Shown: positions 8,082-15,214 of the stretch, piece after piece
How the letters are laid out: each line of letters begins with the position of its first letter
Position numbering within the stretch: the first letter of the stretch is position 1
From: Planctomycetota bacterium
Lineage (GTDB): Bacteria > Planctomycetota > Phycisphaerae > WQYP01
Assembly: GCA_021831565.1 (NCBI GenBank)
Contig: JAKBMM010000036.1
Location: forward strand, 1 to 32,273
Direction of reading: 5' to 3'
DNA: 32,273 bases
Position numbers and translations under genes: made by a program
Notes under the pieces: generated by a model
The model's database searches: none
Seen by the model: only the letters and a program-made list of their open reading frames with translations
What the model was told of the DNA's origin: nothing

Positions 8082-8257
8082 ACGATCCTCCCCTGCCGGG
8101 CGGTCTCCCTGTAAATCAGCCCCGGCACATCTTTGAGCCTCTCCCACCTCGATTGCGGGACAACCAGGATATCCATGGGCATGACCGGCTGCATCCAGAC
8201 GTTGAAATCCAAACCGAAGAATTTTCTCAAATCGATCACACGGAATCTCTGTGACAC
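8066..8257 (-). pseudogene. nucleotidyltransferase C-terminal remnant
   Basis: The minus-strand frame encodes MDILVVPQSRWERLKDVPGL then IYRETARQGRIVYESK and a stop. This is the typical ending of MNT/KNT-type nucleotidyltransferases: a final strand, a helix with basic residues, then the Arg-Glu-Gly-like turn and VLYE end. The catalytic GSxxxG...DxD half is missing upstream, where no frame supplies it. The fragment converges with the integrase remnant and overlaps it by 16 bp. It was probably the antitoxin or enzyme half of a MntA/HepT-like module, now decayed. Confidence 0.45.
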
Positions 8258-8532
8258 TGCATCGGACCGTTGGGTAATATTTCACTTCGGCTTGTGCGAT
8301 TCATGGTTGTTCTCCGTGATCCCCTGCTCTAAATTCACCTGCTCTATTTTGGCCTTTAGCCAAAATCGGGGCGACAGGACACCAATAGAACTTTTTGCGG
8401 ATGGGTGTTGGGAGATTGCCGGATTGCGGATCTATACGACCGTGAAGTCTGGTCGGCGGGGGCTGTTTGTTAGGCCTCAGGGCATCAACCGCCGTGACGT
8501 TGGCAGTGCGGCTGTGTCGTGCTTTATAACCC
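8258..8532. other. intergenic region with no intact gene
   Basis: Apart from the duplicated tRNA-Pro end at 8341-8379 and two CTGCTCTA octamers just before it (8333-8347 area), I see no intact gene here. Frames on both strands are short or lack start signals. Confidence 0.5.
8341..8379. repeat. direct repeat copy A: tRNA-Pro 3' end plus hairpin
   Basis: This 39-bp segment matches 9831-9869 at 36 positions. It contains the last 15 bases of the tRNA-Pro gene with discriminator (minus strand) and the hairpin that follows the tRNA. The hairpin here is TTTTGGC-CTTTA-GCCAAAA. Two of the three differences from the other copy exchange a G:C pair for T:A within the stem, so pairing is kept. Such a partial tRNA copy is what integration into a tRNA 3' end leaves. 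Confidence 0.7.
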
Positions 8533-8560
8533 TTGACGCATATCACCCATAGGTTATAAT
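8533..8560 (+). promoter_or_regulatory. promoter of HigB-like/XRE pair, predicted leaderless
   Basis: TTGACG (8533-8538), a 16-bp spacer and TATAAT (8555-8560) end six bases before the ATG at 8567. No ribosome-binding site is present. The layout predicts transcription starting at the start codon. Confidence 0.7.
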
Positions 8561-8566
8561 ATCACA

Positions 8567-8926
8567 ATGTGGCAGGTTGAGTTCACGGATGATTTTGGGC
8601 GATGGTGGTGCGATCTTTCATCCGCTCAGCAGACCGCCATCGATGCGAATGTGCGGCTGCTGGAACAACTGGGGCCGCACCTTTCCCGTCCGTACGCGGA
8701 TACGGTGAAGGGTTCACGGCACTCGAATATGAAGGAGTTGCGAATCCAATGTCAGGGGCGGCCCTTGAGAGTATTCTTTGCTTTCGACCCCCGCCGTTGT
8801 GCGATCCTGCTCATAGGCGGCGACAAAACCGGGGATAGCCGGTTCTACGAGCGTATGATTCCAGTGGCCGAACGGTTGTACGACGAATACCTTGATCAAT
8901 TGAGGAAAGAAGGTTTGATCTCATGA
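8567..8926 (+). CDS. RelE/HigB-like toxin (phage Gp49-type)
   Basis: A 119-residue toxin of the RelE/HigB superfamily, in the longer Gp49-like branch. Visible features are the N-terminal WQVEFTDDFGRWW, the helix LSSAQQTAIDANVRLLEQLGP, the conserved SRPYADTVKGSRHSNMKELR segment, and the strand pair GRPLRVFFAFDPRRCAILLIGGDKTGD, with the usual RFYERMIPVAERLYDEYL tail. These proteins cleave mRNA at the ribosome. The toxin comes first, and its stop overlaps the XRE antitoxin start as ATGA. The start is set by the -10 element six bases upstream. Confidence 0.88.
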   Translation: MWQVEFTDDFGRWWCDLSSAQQTAIDANVRLLEQLGPHLSRPYADTVKGSRHSNMKELRIQCQGRPLRVFFAFDPRRCAILLIGGDKTGDSRFYERMIPVAERLYDEYLDQLRKEGLIS

Positions 8927-9237
8927 AGCACCAATCTTTTCGGAAACTTCGGGCGAGGATGACCCCTCGCCAGCGTGTCCGGGCAGAGGCACGGGCCAAA
9001 GAAATGATGGCGGAAATGCTGCTGGCTGAAATTCGCCGGTCGGTCGGGCTTACCCAGCAGGATCTGGCCAGATCCCTCGGCGTGACCCAGCCAAGTCTGT
9101 CCAAGCTGGAGAAGCAGGACGACATGCATATCAGCACGCTCCGGCGGCTGGTCGAAGCGCTGGGTGGGCGGCTGGAAGTGGTCGCACACCTGCCCAAGGG
9201 CGATATTCGCATCAGTCAATTTGCACAGACTATATAG
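8923..9237 (+). CDS. XRE-family antitoxin (HigA-like)
   Basis: A 104-residue antitoxin with an N-terminal helical region rich in Arg (FRKLRARMTPRQRVRAEARAKEMMAEM) followed by an XRE helix-turn-helix: IRRSVGLTQQDLARSLGVTQPSLSKLEKQDDMHISTLRRLVEALGG. It ends in RLEVVAHLPKGDIRI, the usual closing strand of this group. It overlaps the toxin by four bases, so the two are translationally coupled. It is expected to neutralise the toxin and autorepress the promoter at 8533-8560. Confidence 0.9.
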   Translation: MKHQSFRKLRARMTPRQRVRAEARAKEMMAEMLLAEIRRSVGLTQQDLARSLGVTQPSLSKLEKQDDMHISTLRRLVEALGGRLEVVAHLPKGDIRISQFAQTI

Positions 9238-9251
9238 CACAAGGGGCAATT

Positions 9252-9364
9252 GCCTGTATGGCGGAACTGGCAGACGCGGCAGCTTCTTTATGTGCACCTA
9301 TGAAAGTGCATGCAAGCAAGCTACTACCCTCGTGGGTGTGTGGGTCCGAATCCCACTATGGGCA
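9252..9364 (+). tRNA. leucine-type tRNA-like sequence with anticodon-loop insertion
   Basis: Acceptor arms GCCTGTA (9252-9258) and TATGGGC (9357-9363) pair, with two G-T wobbles, followed by discriminator A. The D-arm GCG-GAACTGGCAGA-CGC (9261-9277) and a long variable arm ACCC-TCGT-GGGT (9326-9337) are of leucine type. The T-arm is GTGGG-TCCGAAT-CCCAC (9340-9356), with C where a U (pseudouridine 55) is expected. The anticodon stem GCAGC/GCTAC (one mismatch) encloses 36 bases instead of 7. The extra 29 bases contain the hairpin TGCAC-CTATGAAA-GTGCA. No leucine anticodon can be assigned. It could be a pseudo-tRNA, a tRNA with a tiny intron, or a structural variant. No CCA is encoded. Confidence 0.55.
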
Positions 9365-9399
9365 GTTGTATTTCTTGAAGGTGAAGCGATACGGATTTA

Positions 9400-9699
9400 C
9401 TATATTGTCCGGAATCTGCCATTCTCCAAGGTTATTAATTTACGGCGGGAGGCAATTTCCATCAGCGCTACACACTCCTGTACTGAGCCTCTGGCGATCA
9501 TGAAAAAGTTTTTGCGGTCAGGAATTGTAAATCGCCCATTGCCTTCGGCGATATTGGCGGCAATTGACAAGGCCGCACGATTTACCTGATCTACCAGAAA
9601 GTAGTAGCCACGAGGAAAGGCCTCGGCTGTCGCCGCGACTTGGTCCGCAAAATCCACGGCCTTTTGGTAGACCTGCAGATTCTCAAACATGAACGGCAT
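9400..9699 (-). CDS. four-helix-bundle protein (23S rRNA IVS-type)
   Basis: A 99-residue protein of the four-helix-bundle family first seen inside 23S rRNA intervening sequences. It shows FENLQVYQKAVDFADQV, FLVDQVNRAALSIAANIAEGNGR, RKNFFMIARGSVQECVALMEIA, which are the conserved segments of helices 1 to 4. Members also occur as accessory proteins of diversity-generating retroelements, but no reverse transcriptase is present here. The molecular role is unknown. ATG 9699 is preceded by GGAAGGG at the right distance. An array of octamer repeats lies directly upstream. The gene is convergent with the leucine-type tRNA-like sequence. Confidence 0.85.
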   Translation of the reverse strand: MPFMFENLQVYQKAVDFADQVAATAEAFPRGYYFLVDQVNRAALSIAANIAEGNGRFTIPDRKNFFMIARGSVQECVALMEIASRRKLITLENGRFRTI

Positions 9700-9714
9700 A
9701 GTTGCCCTTCCGAA

Positions 9715-9836
9715 AGAACAGTAGATCAGTGGAACAGTAGACCGCAGTGGAGTAGGACATAATGTACATTTGCAGGTGATCGTCGATTGTAAAGCCCTTC
9801 TCTACTGCTCGACTGTTCAACTGCTCCACTGCTCTA
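9715..9836. repeat. inverted octamer arrays around a 45-bp core
   Basis: At 9717-9754 the plus strand carries octamers of the form GAACAGTA, GATCAGTG, GAACAGTA, then CAGTGGAG. At about 9799-9836 the complementary octamers (CTACTGCT, CGACTGTT, CAACTGCT, CCACTGCT) run in the opposite orientation. The two arrays can pair into a long imperfect hairpin upstream of the four-helix-bundle gene. The second array ends in the duplicated hairpin and tRNA-Pro end. Two similar octamers precede repeat copy A at 8341. Confidence 0.6.
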
Positions 9837-9869
9837 TTTTTGCCTTTGGCAAAAATCGGGGCGACAGGA
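9831..9869. repeat. direct repeat copy B: native tRNA-Pro end plus hairpin
   Basis: This is the partner of 8341-8379, 36 of 39 bases identical. Here the tRNA part is intact. The hairpin TTTTTGCC-TTT-GGCAAAAA (9837-9855) directly abuts the tRNA discriminator base and may end the tRNA transcript, though no separate U-run follows it. Confidence 0.7.
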
Positions 9870-9931
9870 TTTGAACCTGCGACCTCTTGACCCCCAGTCA
9901 AGCGCGCTGAACCAGACTGCGCCACGCCCCG
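9856..9931 (-). tRNA. tRNA-Pro(GGG)
   Basis: The minus strand folds into a complete cloverleaf. Acceptor CGGGGCG pairs with CGCCCCG. The D-arm starts GCGC; the anticodon arm is CTTGA-CTGGGGG-TCAAG with anticodon GGG; the T-arm is GCAGG-TTCAAAT-CCTGT. The discriminator is A at 9856 and CCA is not encoded. The 3' end is duplicated at 8341-8379, consistent with use as an integration site. Confidence 0.95.
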
Positions 9932-10015
9932 TTGGAAAAACCATCGTATCCAAAAAGTACCCGGCAATCCACCGTCCACCTGGTTTGATCCGATTCGCCC
10001 TGCTCCGATGGATTT

Positions 10016-11494
10016 TTACAACGGACGGGCGATGGTTTGCTGGCGTAAATAATCATGCAGGGCTTGCGGGCTGTTGACGCCGCCGCCCAGGCCGCTGAGG
10101 TTGACACCGCCGTAGGGCAGGCCATAGGCGAACACGTTATGCGCGTTGATCCACGAATTGCCGGCCACCAGCGCTTCGGCCACGCGCCGCGCCCGTTCCC
10201 AATCCGCGGACCATACGGAATTCGCCAACCCGTAGCGCGAACGGTTCACCAGGTTAATGGCCTGCTCTTGCGTTTTGAATTTCAGCAGGTAGGCGACGGG
10301 TCCGAAGATTTCTTCCTGTGCGCAGATATTGTCGGGATCGCCGGCGAGCAAGGCGGGCTTGACGAAATAGCCGCCGTCCGCCGCGGCGGTTCCGCCTTCC
10401 AGCACGGCCACGGCGCCTTGCGCCCGGCCTTTTTCGAGGTAGCCCAGCACGCGCCGCCGCTGTTTCTCCGACACCACCGGCCCCATTTCCGTGACCGGAT
10501 CCAAACCGTGGCCGAGGCGGACTTTCTCCAGCCGGGCGCGAACGGCATCGACGAACTGGTCATAAATCCGCTCGTGCACCAGCCAGCGCGTGGCGGTGCA
10601 GCAAACCTGGCCGGTGTTGAGCGTGATGGCGCCGGCCAATTGCCCGGCGGTTTGTGCAATATCCACATCATCGAACAGCACCGCGGCGCCTTTGCCGCCC
10701 AGCTCCAGCTTGCAGGGAATCAGGTTGCGTCCCGCCGCCTCGGCGACCCGCCGTCCCACCTCCGGCGAACCGGTGAAGGCGATGCGGGCCAGGCCGGCGT
10801 GTTGGCCCAGCGCCGCCCCGGCGGCACGGCCCAGGCCGGGAACCACGTTAATCACCCCGTCCGGAATGCCGGCTTTCTGGGCGAGCCGGCAAAAATAAAG
10901 CGAGGACAGGGGCGTATTCTCCGCCGGTTTGAGAACAACGGTATTGCCGGCAGCCAGCGCCGGCGCCAGGTTCCAGCCCAGGAGCATAAAAGGAAAATTC
11001 CAAGGGAGAATAAAGCCACAGGCGCCGTACGGCACGCGCAGGGTGTACGCTTCCATGGCCTTGAGACCGATCGGTTCCCGTGGTCGCAGGTGAACCGCCA
11101 GATCGGCGAAGTAGCGCAGTGCCCGGCCGGCATCGGGCACGTCGAACCCCGCCGCCTGCGCCAGCGGCTTGCCCACGTCCAGCGATTCAATTTGCGCCAG
11201 GGCATCGGCATGTTTGTCCACCAGGTCCGCCAGGCGGTGCAGCAACACCGCGCGGTCGTTCGACGGCATGGCGGCCCAGCCCGACTGATGAAAAGCTTTT
11301 TGTGCGGCGGCTACCGCCGCGTCAACGTCCGCCGCATCTCCCGCGGCCACTTTCGCCAGAACTTCGCCCGTGCCGGGATCACGGGTTTCAAAGTTTTGGC
11401 CGGCGGCGGCGGGTACAAAGCGGCCGCCGATATACATGGGCAACGGCTGGGCGGCCAGGAATGATTTCACCTCGGGCAGCAATACGGTTTTCAT
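10016..11494 (-). CDS. NAD(P)-dependent aldehyde dehydrogenase
   Basis: A 492-residue member of the ALDH superfamily, which oxidises an aldehyde to the acid with NAD(P). Visible are the cofactor and active-site segments PWNFPF (catalytic Asn), VLKPAENTPLSS, FTGSPEVGRRV, LELGGKGA (general-base Glu), NTGQVCC with the nucleophile expected at Cys298, and EEIFGPV. The length is that of betaine-aldehyde-dehydrogenase-like enzymes. Its ATG overlaps the stop of the PfkB kinase as ATGA, and the kinase overlaps the aldolase-like gene, so the three form one operon. ALDH is last. By context it should oxidise the aldehyde released by the aldolase-like step; the actual substrate is not known. Confidence 0.93.
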   Translation of the reverse strand: MKTVLLPEVKSFLAAQPLPMYIGGRFVPAAAGQNFETRDPGTGEVLAKVAAGDAADVDAAVAAAQKAFHQSGWAAMPSNDRAVLLHRLADLVDKHADALAQIESLDVGKPLAQAAGFDVPDAGRALRYFADLAVHLRPREPIGLKAMEAYTLRVPYGACGFILPWNFPFMLLGWNLAPALAAGNTVVLKPAENTPLSSLYFCRLAQKAGIPDGVINVVPGLGRAAGAALGQHAGLARIAFTGSPEVGRRVAEAAGRNLIPCKLELGGKGAAVLFDDVDIAQTAGQLAGAITLNTGQVCCTATRWLVHERIYDQFVDAVRARLEKVRLGHGLDPVTEMGPVVSEKQRRRVLGYLEKGRAQGAVAVLEGGTAAADGGYFVKPALLAGDPDNICAQEEIFGPVAYLLKFKTQEQAINLVNRSRYGLANSVWSADWERARRVAEALVAGNSWINAHNVFAYGLPYGGVNLSGLGGGVNSPQALHDYLRQQTIARPL

Positions 11495-12495
11495 GATCGG
11501 GCCACCTTTCGTCCAATGGGAACCACGTTTACTTGCTCTATTTTATCAATCATTTCGCGCATCGGATCATCCTCCGTGAGCCGTTGCCGCAGCAGTTCGG
11601 CGACTTGCCGGGAGGTGGGCAGAGCGTCCCAACCACCCCCGCGGCCGCACGCTTTGAGTGCGCCGCAAGCCGCCGCGAACAGCACGGCCTGGGGTACGGA
11701 AAACCCGCGGGCGATCGCCAGGGCGTAGGCGCCGTGGTAGGTGTCGCCGCAGCCGGTGGTATCCACCGCCTCGACGGGGAAGGCCGGCAGGTGCGCCGGA
11801 GGGCGGGCCGGCGAGTCGGTCCACCAGCAACCGGCGGCGCCGGCGGTAACGACGGTCGCGGCGCGGGGTGTGTTCGCCAACCGGGCGCAGGCGGCGCATA
11901 AATCCCGCTCCCCCGTGAACCATTGTGCAAATTCCTCGGGCGCCACCAGATGGTCCACCTGTTCCAGCAGTTGAGCCGCCTGGGGCGAGCGGCCTTCCAT
12001 ATCGATAACGACGGGGACACCGGCGTGGCGCGCTTTTTTCGCCAAGTCCACAGGCGCCGGCTCGCAAAGAAAATCGAGCAACAAAACGCGGCTCGCCGCG
12101 AGCAAGTCGTCCGGCAGGTCGGCGGCGGAAATCGGCTCAAAAGATCGGTTGTCGTAAAAAATGGTGCGTTCGCCGGTGCTCCGGTCGATCACAATGTGGC
12201 TGTGATAAGGACGCCCGGATGGGTCGGAAATCATATAAGACAGATTCACGCCCCGGGCGGCGAGAATCCGGCGGATATGAAGCGAGAGTTCATCTTCGCC
12301 GAGGCGCGCCACGAACACCGCCCGGCCGCCGAGCGCCGCCACCGCCGCCATTGCCGTGCAGGCCGGCCCCCCGCCATGACGGGTCGCGGCGCGCACCGGA
12401 ACCTTCACATTGGCGGGTGGATACTTATCCACGGTTAGCAAATCGTCAACGGCGGCGATTCCGACGCCAAGCACGTCACAGGTCTTCTCGATCAT
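11491..12495 (-). CDS. PfkB-family sugar kinase
   Basis: A 334-residue ribokinase/PfkB-family kinase. The N-terminal VLGVGIAAVDDL, the glycine pair in TRHGGGPACTAMAAVAALGG (sugar-binding PfkB signature 1), and DTTGCGDTYHGAY (signature 2, with the catalytic base at Asp251) are clear. The Cys in TTGCGD replaces the common Ala, a tolerated variation. The product would be a sugar or sugar-acid phosphate. It sits between the aldolase-like and aldehyde dehydrogenase genes, overlapping the first by 20 bp and the second by 4. The order suggests phosphorylation, carbon-carbon cleavage and aldehyde oxidation. A GGGAG precedes the start. Confidence 0.9.
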   Translation of the reverse strand: MIEKTCDVLGVGIAAVDDLLTVDKYPPANVKVPVRAATRHGGGPACTAMAAVAALGGRAVFVARLGEDELSLHIRRILAARGVNLSYMISDPSGRPYHSHIVIDRSTGERTIFYDNRSFEPISAADLPDDLLAASRVLLLDFLCEPAPVDLAKKARHAGVPVVIDMEGRSPQAAQLLEQVDHLVAPEEFAQWFTGERDLCAACARLANTPRAATVVTAGAAGCWWTDSPARPPAHLPAFPVEAVDTTGCGDTYHGAYALAIARGFSVPQAVLFAAACGALKACGRGGGWDALPTSRQVAELLRQRLTEDDPMREMIDKIEQVNVVPIGRKVARS

Positions 12496-13654
12496 GGCGA
12501 TTGCTTTCTCCCGCCGGCGTCCCGGCGGGTGACGCCATCCACGACCGGGCCGGGCGTGGATGTTCCGGGTTGTTGCGCGTGCCGTTCACCAGCACGCCCC
12601 CGGCGGTATAACGCATGGCGGTGGCGGTGAGATTCATATCGTCCGCCAACGAGCGGGTGGGAACGATGCCGGCCCCCTGGAGTCTTGCGTGATACGCCCG
12701 GACCGCCTCTTCCGGAGAGATTTCGTCATCGGCGATGTGCCGAAGCATCTCCACAAATACAAGCTGGTCCTCGGCATGGTTGATCTTCCGTCCGAACAAC
12801 GCGACGCGGGCCCCGTATTTCTTCGCCTCCGCCAGCAGCTTGAAAGCGTCATAAGTGGTTCCCTCTCCGCCGCCGAGAATCCCCACGATCACGGATTCAT
12901 CGTAACGGCACAATTCCTCCATATAACGCGGGCCGTGGTAGACGATCTTGAGAAAAATCGGCCGGGATGTTGTCGGCACGCCCGCCAGCAGGCTGCAGAT
13001 ATGGTCATTTACGAACGCCCCGATCAGATCGTCGGCAACGCGATGCGTCGCGGCCGGAACATTCGGGTCAAACACCTCCAGAAAATGGCGAAACCCTTTG
13101 GCTTCGGCTTCCAGCCGGAACTCCTTGTAGCTCTGCATGGTTTGGCGGTCCATCTCGGGAATGTTGTTGAACGTGACGGAGTACAAACCAAGATTGGCGC
13201 CGCGGGATCGTTCCCAGGAAGCGCAGGGCGATTTGCCGGCCTGAATATGATCGATGGTGGTTGTGGCGAAAGGGCGCGAGGGACTCGCCGCGTAGCCGGC
13301 GCCCCGGCACAGGTGAATGTCGGTGGCGTCATTGGCGCGCACCGCCGGAGTGACGCCGGAGCCTTCAAAGAGCTTTTCCCGGATCGTCAACTGTTCGCTG
13401 GTGGAGCAACTCATCAGCATGATGTCGATCAATCCCTGGCGAACGATCCGCCGCATCCACCCGCGGTATTCCGCCAGGGTGCGGTGCGGAAAACCACCGG
13501 ATGGCGCGTCCCGCGCCGGTCCGGGGGCGGCTATGCCCAGAGCCATGTCCGCATCTTTGGCGTCGGCGAGAATAAATGTCTTATGGAAACGCTCTTGGGC
13601 GAGCCGGGCGAGTTTTTTGTCGAGCGATTTCTGCATACACGGTTCCGCGGCCAT
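12476..13654 (-). CDS. aldolase-like TIM-barrel protein
   Basis: A 392-residue protein that I read as a class-I aldolase-like beta/alpha barrel, related in pattern to LacD/YihT-type enzymes. Supporting segments are TFILADAKDADMALG near the N-terminus (strand 1 with an Asp), FRHFLEVFDPNV, PIFLKIVYHGPRYMEEL (a strand-borne Lys where a Schiff-base lysine would sit), VIVGILGGGEGTTYDAF, and ARVALFGRKINHAEDQ (phosphate-binding-like end strands). It is longer than LacD (about 300-330). The family assignment is inferred from motifs. GTG 13672 is in frame, but ATG 13654 has GGAAGGG nine bases upstream. It is first in the operon, divergent from radA. Confidence 0.65.
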   Translation of the reverse strand: MAAEPCMQKSLDKKLARLAQERFHKTFILADAKDADMALGIAAPGPARDAPSGGFPHRTLAEYRGWMRRIVRQGLIDIMLMSCSTSEQLTIREKLFEGSGVTPAVRANDATDIHLCRGAGYAASPSRPFATTTIDHIQAGKSPCASWERSRGANLGLYSVTFNNIPEMDRQTMQSYKEFRLEAEAKGFRHFLEVFDPNVPAATHRVADDLIGAFVNDHICSLLAGVPTTSRPIFLKIVYHGPRYMEELCRYDESVIVGILGGGEGTTYDAFKLLAEAKKYGARVALFGRKINHAEDQLVFVEMLRHIADDEISPEEAVRAYHARLQGAGIVPTRSLADDMNLTATAMRYTAGGVLVNGTRNNPEHPRPARSWMASPAGTPAGESNRHDREDL

Positions 13655-13684
13655 AGAATATCGCCCTTCCACGGTAATTCAACT

Positions 13685-13690
13685 TATAAT
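13685..13690 (+). promoter_or_regulatory. -10 element of radA, possibly leaderless
   Basis: TATAAT ends seven bases before the radA ATG at 13698, as at several other genes in this window. No convincing -35 is seen 16-18 bp upstream, and there is no Shine-Dalgarno site before the ATG. Confidence 0.4.
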
Positions 13691-13697
13691 CCCACCC

Positions 13698-15107
13698 ATG
13701 GCGAAAGTAAAAACGTACTACGTCTGCCGGCAGTGCGGAGCCATGCAGCCCAAGTGGATGGGCAAGTGTCCCGATTGCGATTCCTGGGACACCCTGGAAC
13801 AAATGACGCAGGCGAGCGCTGATCCGCACCGTCCACGGGCGTTGGCCGAGGCCGACGGCGATGGGGCGCCTCCCTCCGTCCGGCAAGAGGATAACCCGCG
13901 GCCGGTGGGGCAAATTCCGGAATTTCAGACGCCGCGGATTCCTTCGGGTATGAGCGAATTCGACCGCGTGCTCGGCGGAGGCGTGGTGCCCGGCTCGGCA
14001 ATTCTGCTCGGCGGCAACCCGGGCATTGGAAAATCCACACTTCTGCTCCAAGCGGGCGACCGGATGGCGCAGCGCGGATTGAACGTGCTCTACGTAACCA
14101 GCGAGGAATCGGCGGGGCAGGCAAAACTCCGCGCCCGGCGGCTGGGTGTCGGCCACGAGAATCTGCTGATCTACGCCGAGTGCAATCTGGAAAAGATCAG
14201 CCGGCAAATCCGCAGGCTTCGCCCGCATCTGTGCATCGTCGATTCGGTGCAGATGATCTACCAGCCCGATAATCCCTCGCCGCCGGGAAGCCTCTCCCAG
14301 CTTAAGGACTGCGGCACGGACCTGGTTTACCTGGCCAAGGCGGGAGGAACGGCCGTATGCCTGGTCGGACACGTCACCAAGCAGGGCGTGCTCGCCGGGC
14401 CGAAACTTCTCGAACACGTGGTGGACACCGTGCTCTATTTTGAGGGCGATACGCACCACGACCACCGGCTGGTGCGCTGCGTGAAAAATCGTCATGGCAA
14501 TACGCTGGAAGTGGGGCTTTTTCGGATGGGAAACGCCGGCCTGGAGCCGGTGGAGGATGCTTCCGCGCTGCTGGTGGAACCCCATGGCGATTCGCCCGGC
14601 GGCAGTGTGATCACCGCCGCCCTGCAGGGTTCGCGCGTGCTGGCGGTGGAGGTGCAGGCGCTTACCGCCGAGAGCATGTTGGGCGCGGCGCGGCGGAAAG
14701 TCAGCGGCTGCGACGCCAATCGCGTGGCCATGATTATTGCCGTTCTGGAAAAACGCACCGGTCTGCGCCTGGTTGATAAAGACGTATTCGTCAACGTCGT
14801 CGGAGGGCTCAAAGTGAGCGATCCGGCGGCGGACGCCGCCATCGCTCTGGCGATCGCCGGCGCCCACACCAAACGCGGATTAAGCAGCCGCACGCTGGTG
14901 GTCGGGGAATTGGGATTGCTCGGCGAGTTGCGGCAGATCGGTTCGCTGGCCCAGCGCCTGGGGGAGGCCGTTCGACTCGGTTACCAGCGCATCCTCACCC
15001 CGGCTCCCCGCAGCAGCGCCGACAGGGCGGCCGTAGCCGAAGCGGGACGAAACCTGATCATTTCCCCCTGCCGCGCGGTGGACGAAGCGATCCAGTTGCT
15101 GGCGTAG
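13698..15107 (+). CDS. radA: DNA repair protein RadA
   Basis: A 469-residue RadA (Sms), a RecA-like helicase that drives branch migration of recombination intermediates. The N-terminal zinc finger is CRQCG...CPDCDSW. The ATPase core has Walker A GGNPGIGKST and Walker B LCIVDSVQ. The C-terminal Lon-protease-like domain (from about residue 300) includes GGSVITAALQGSRVLAVEVQAL and SDPAADAAIALAIAG. The RadA signature usually written KNRFG reads KNRHG here. A longer in-frame extension to 13317 exists but runs through the divergent aldolase gene; ATG 13698 gives the expected N-terminus. The gene converges on lptB. Confidence 0.95.
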   Translation: MAKVKTYYVCRQCGAMQPKWMGKCPDCDSWDTLEQMTQASADPHRPRALAEADGDGAPPSVRQEDNPRPVGQIPEFQTPRIPSGMSEFDRVLGGGVVPGSAILLGGNPGIGKSTLLLQAGDRMAQRGLNVLYVTSEESAGQAKLRARRLGVGHENLLIYAECNLEKISRQIRRLRPHLCIVDSVQMIYQPDNPSPPGSLSQLKDCGTDLVYLAKAGGTAVCLVGHVTKQGVLAGPKLLEHVVDTVLYFEGDTHHDHRLVRCVKNRHGNTLEVGLFRMGNAGLEPVEDASALLVEPHGDSPGGSVITAALQGSRVLAVEVQALTAESMLGAARRKVSGCDANRVAMIIAVLEKRTGLRLVDKDVFVNVVGGLKVSDPAADAAIALAIAGAHTKRGLSSRTLVVGELGLLGELRQIGSLAQRLGEAVRLGYQRILTPAPRSSADRAAVAEAGRNLIISPCRAVDEAIQLLA

Positions 15108-15214
15108 ATCGGACCGTTGCCGGACGACGCCATCGGAGAAACCATCCGAGCGTGTGTGAGAGGGTGGCCGGAGGCGCAAGGCGATCTGTCGGGACTACCG
15201 TCCCGCCCACGCTC

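Noticed and set aside
9400-9699. Diversity-generating retroelement accessory protein
   Set aside because: Four-helix-bundle proteins can serve as such, but no reverse transcriptase or template repeat is present in the window.
9683-9979. Minus-strand frame encoding GVAQSGSARLTGGQEVAG
   Set aside because: This is the well-known false translation of a tRNA gene, here tRNA-Pro.
10055-11464. Plus-strand frame of 469 codons
   Set aside because: Shadow of the aldehyde dehydrogenase caused by high G+C; no recognisable motif.
13317-13697. Upstream extension of the radA frame
   Set aside because: It lies inside the divergent aldolase-like gene and RadA proteins start at MAKVKTYYVCRQCG-like sequence.
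12560-13822. Plus-strand frame of 420 codons
   Set aside because: Antisense to the aldolase-like gene and runs into radA in another frame.
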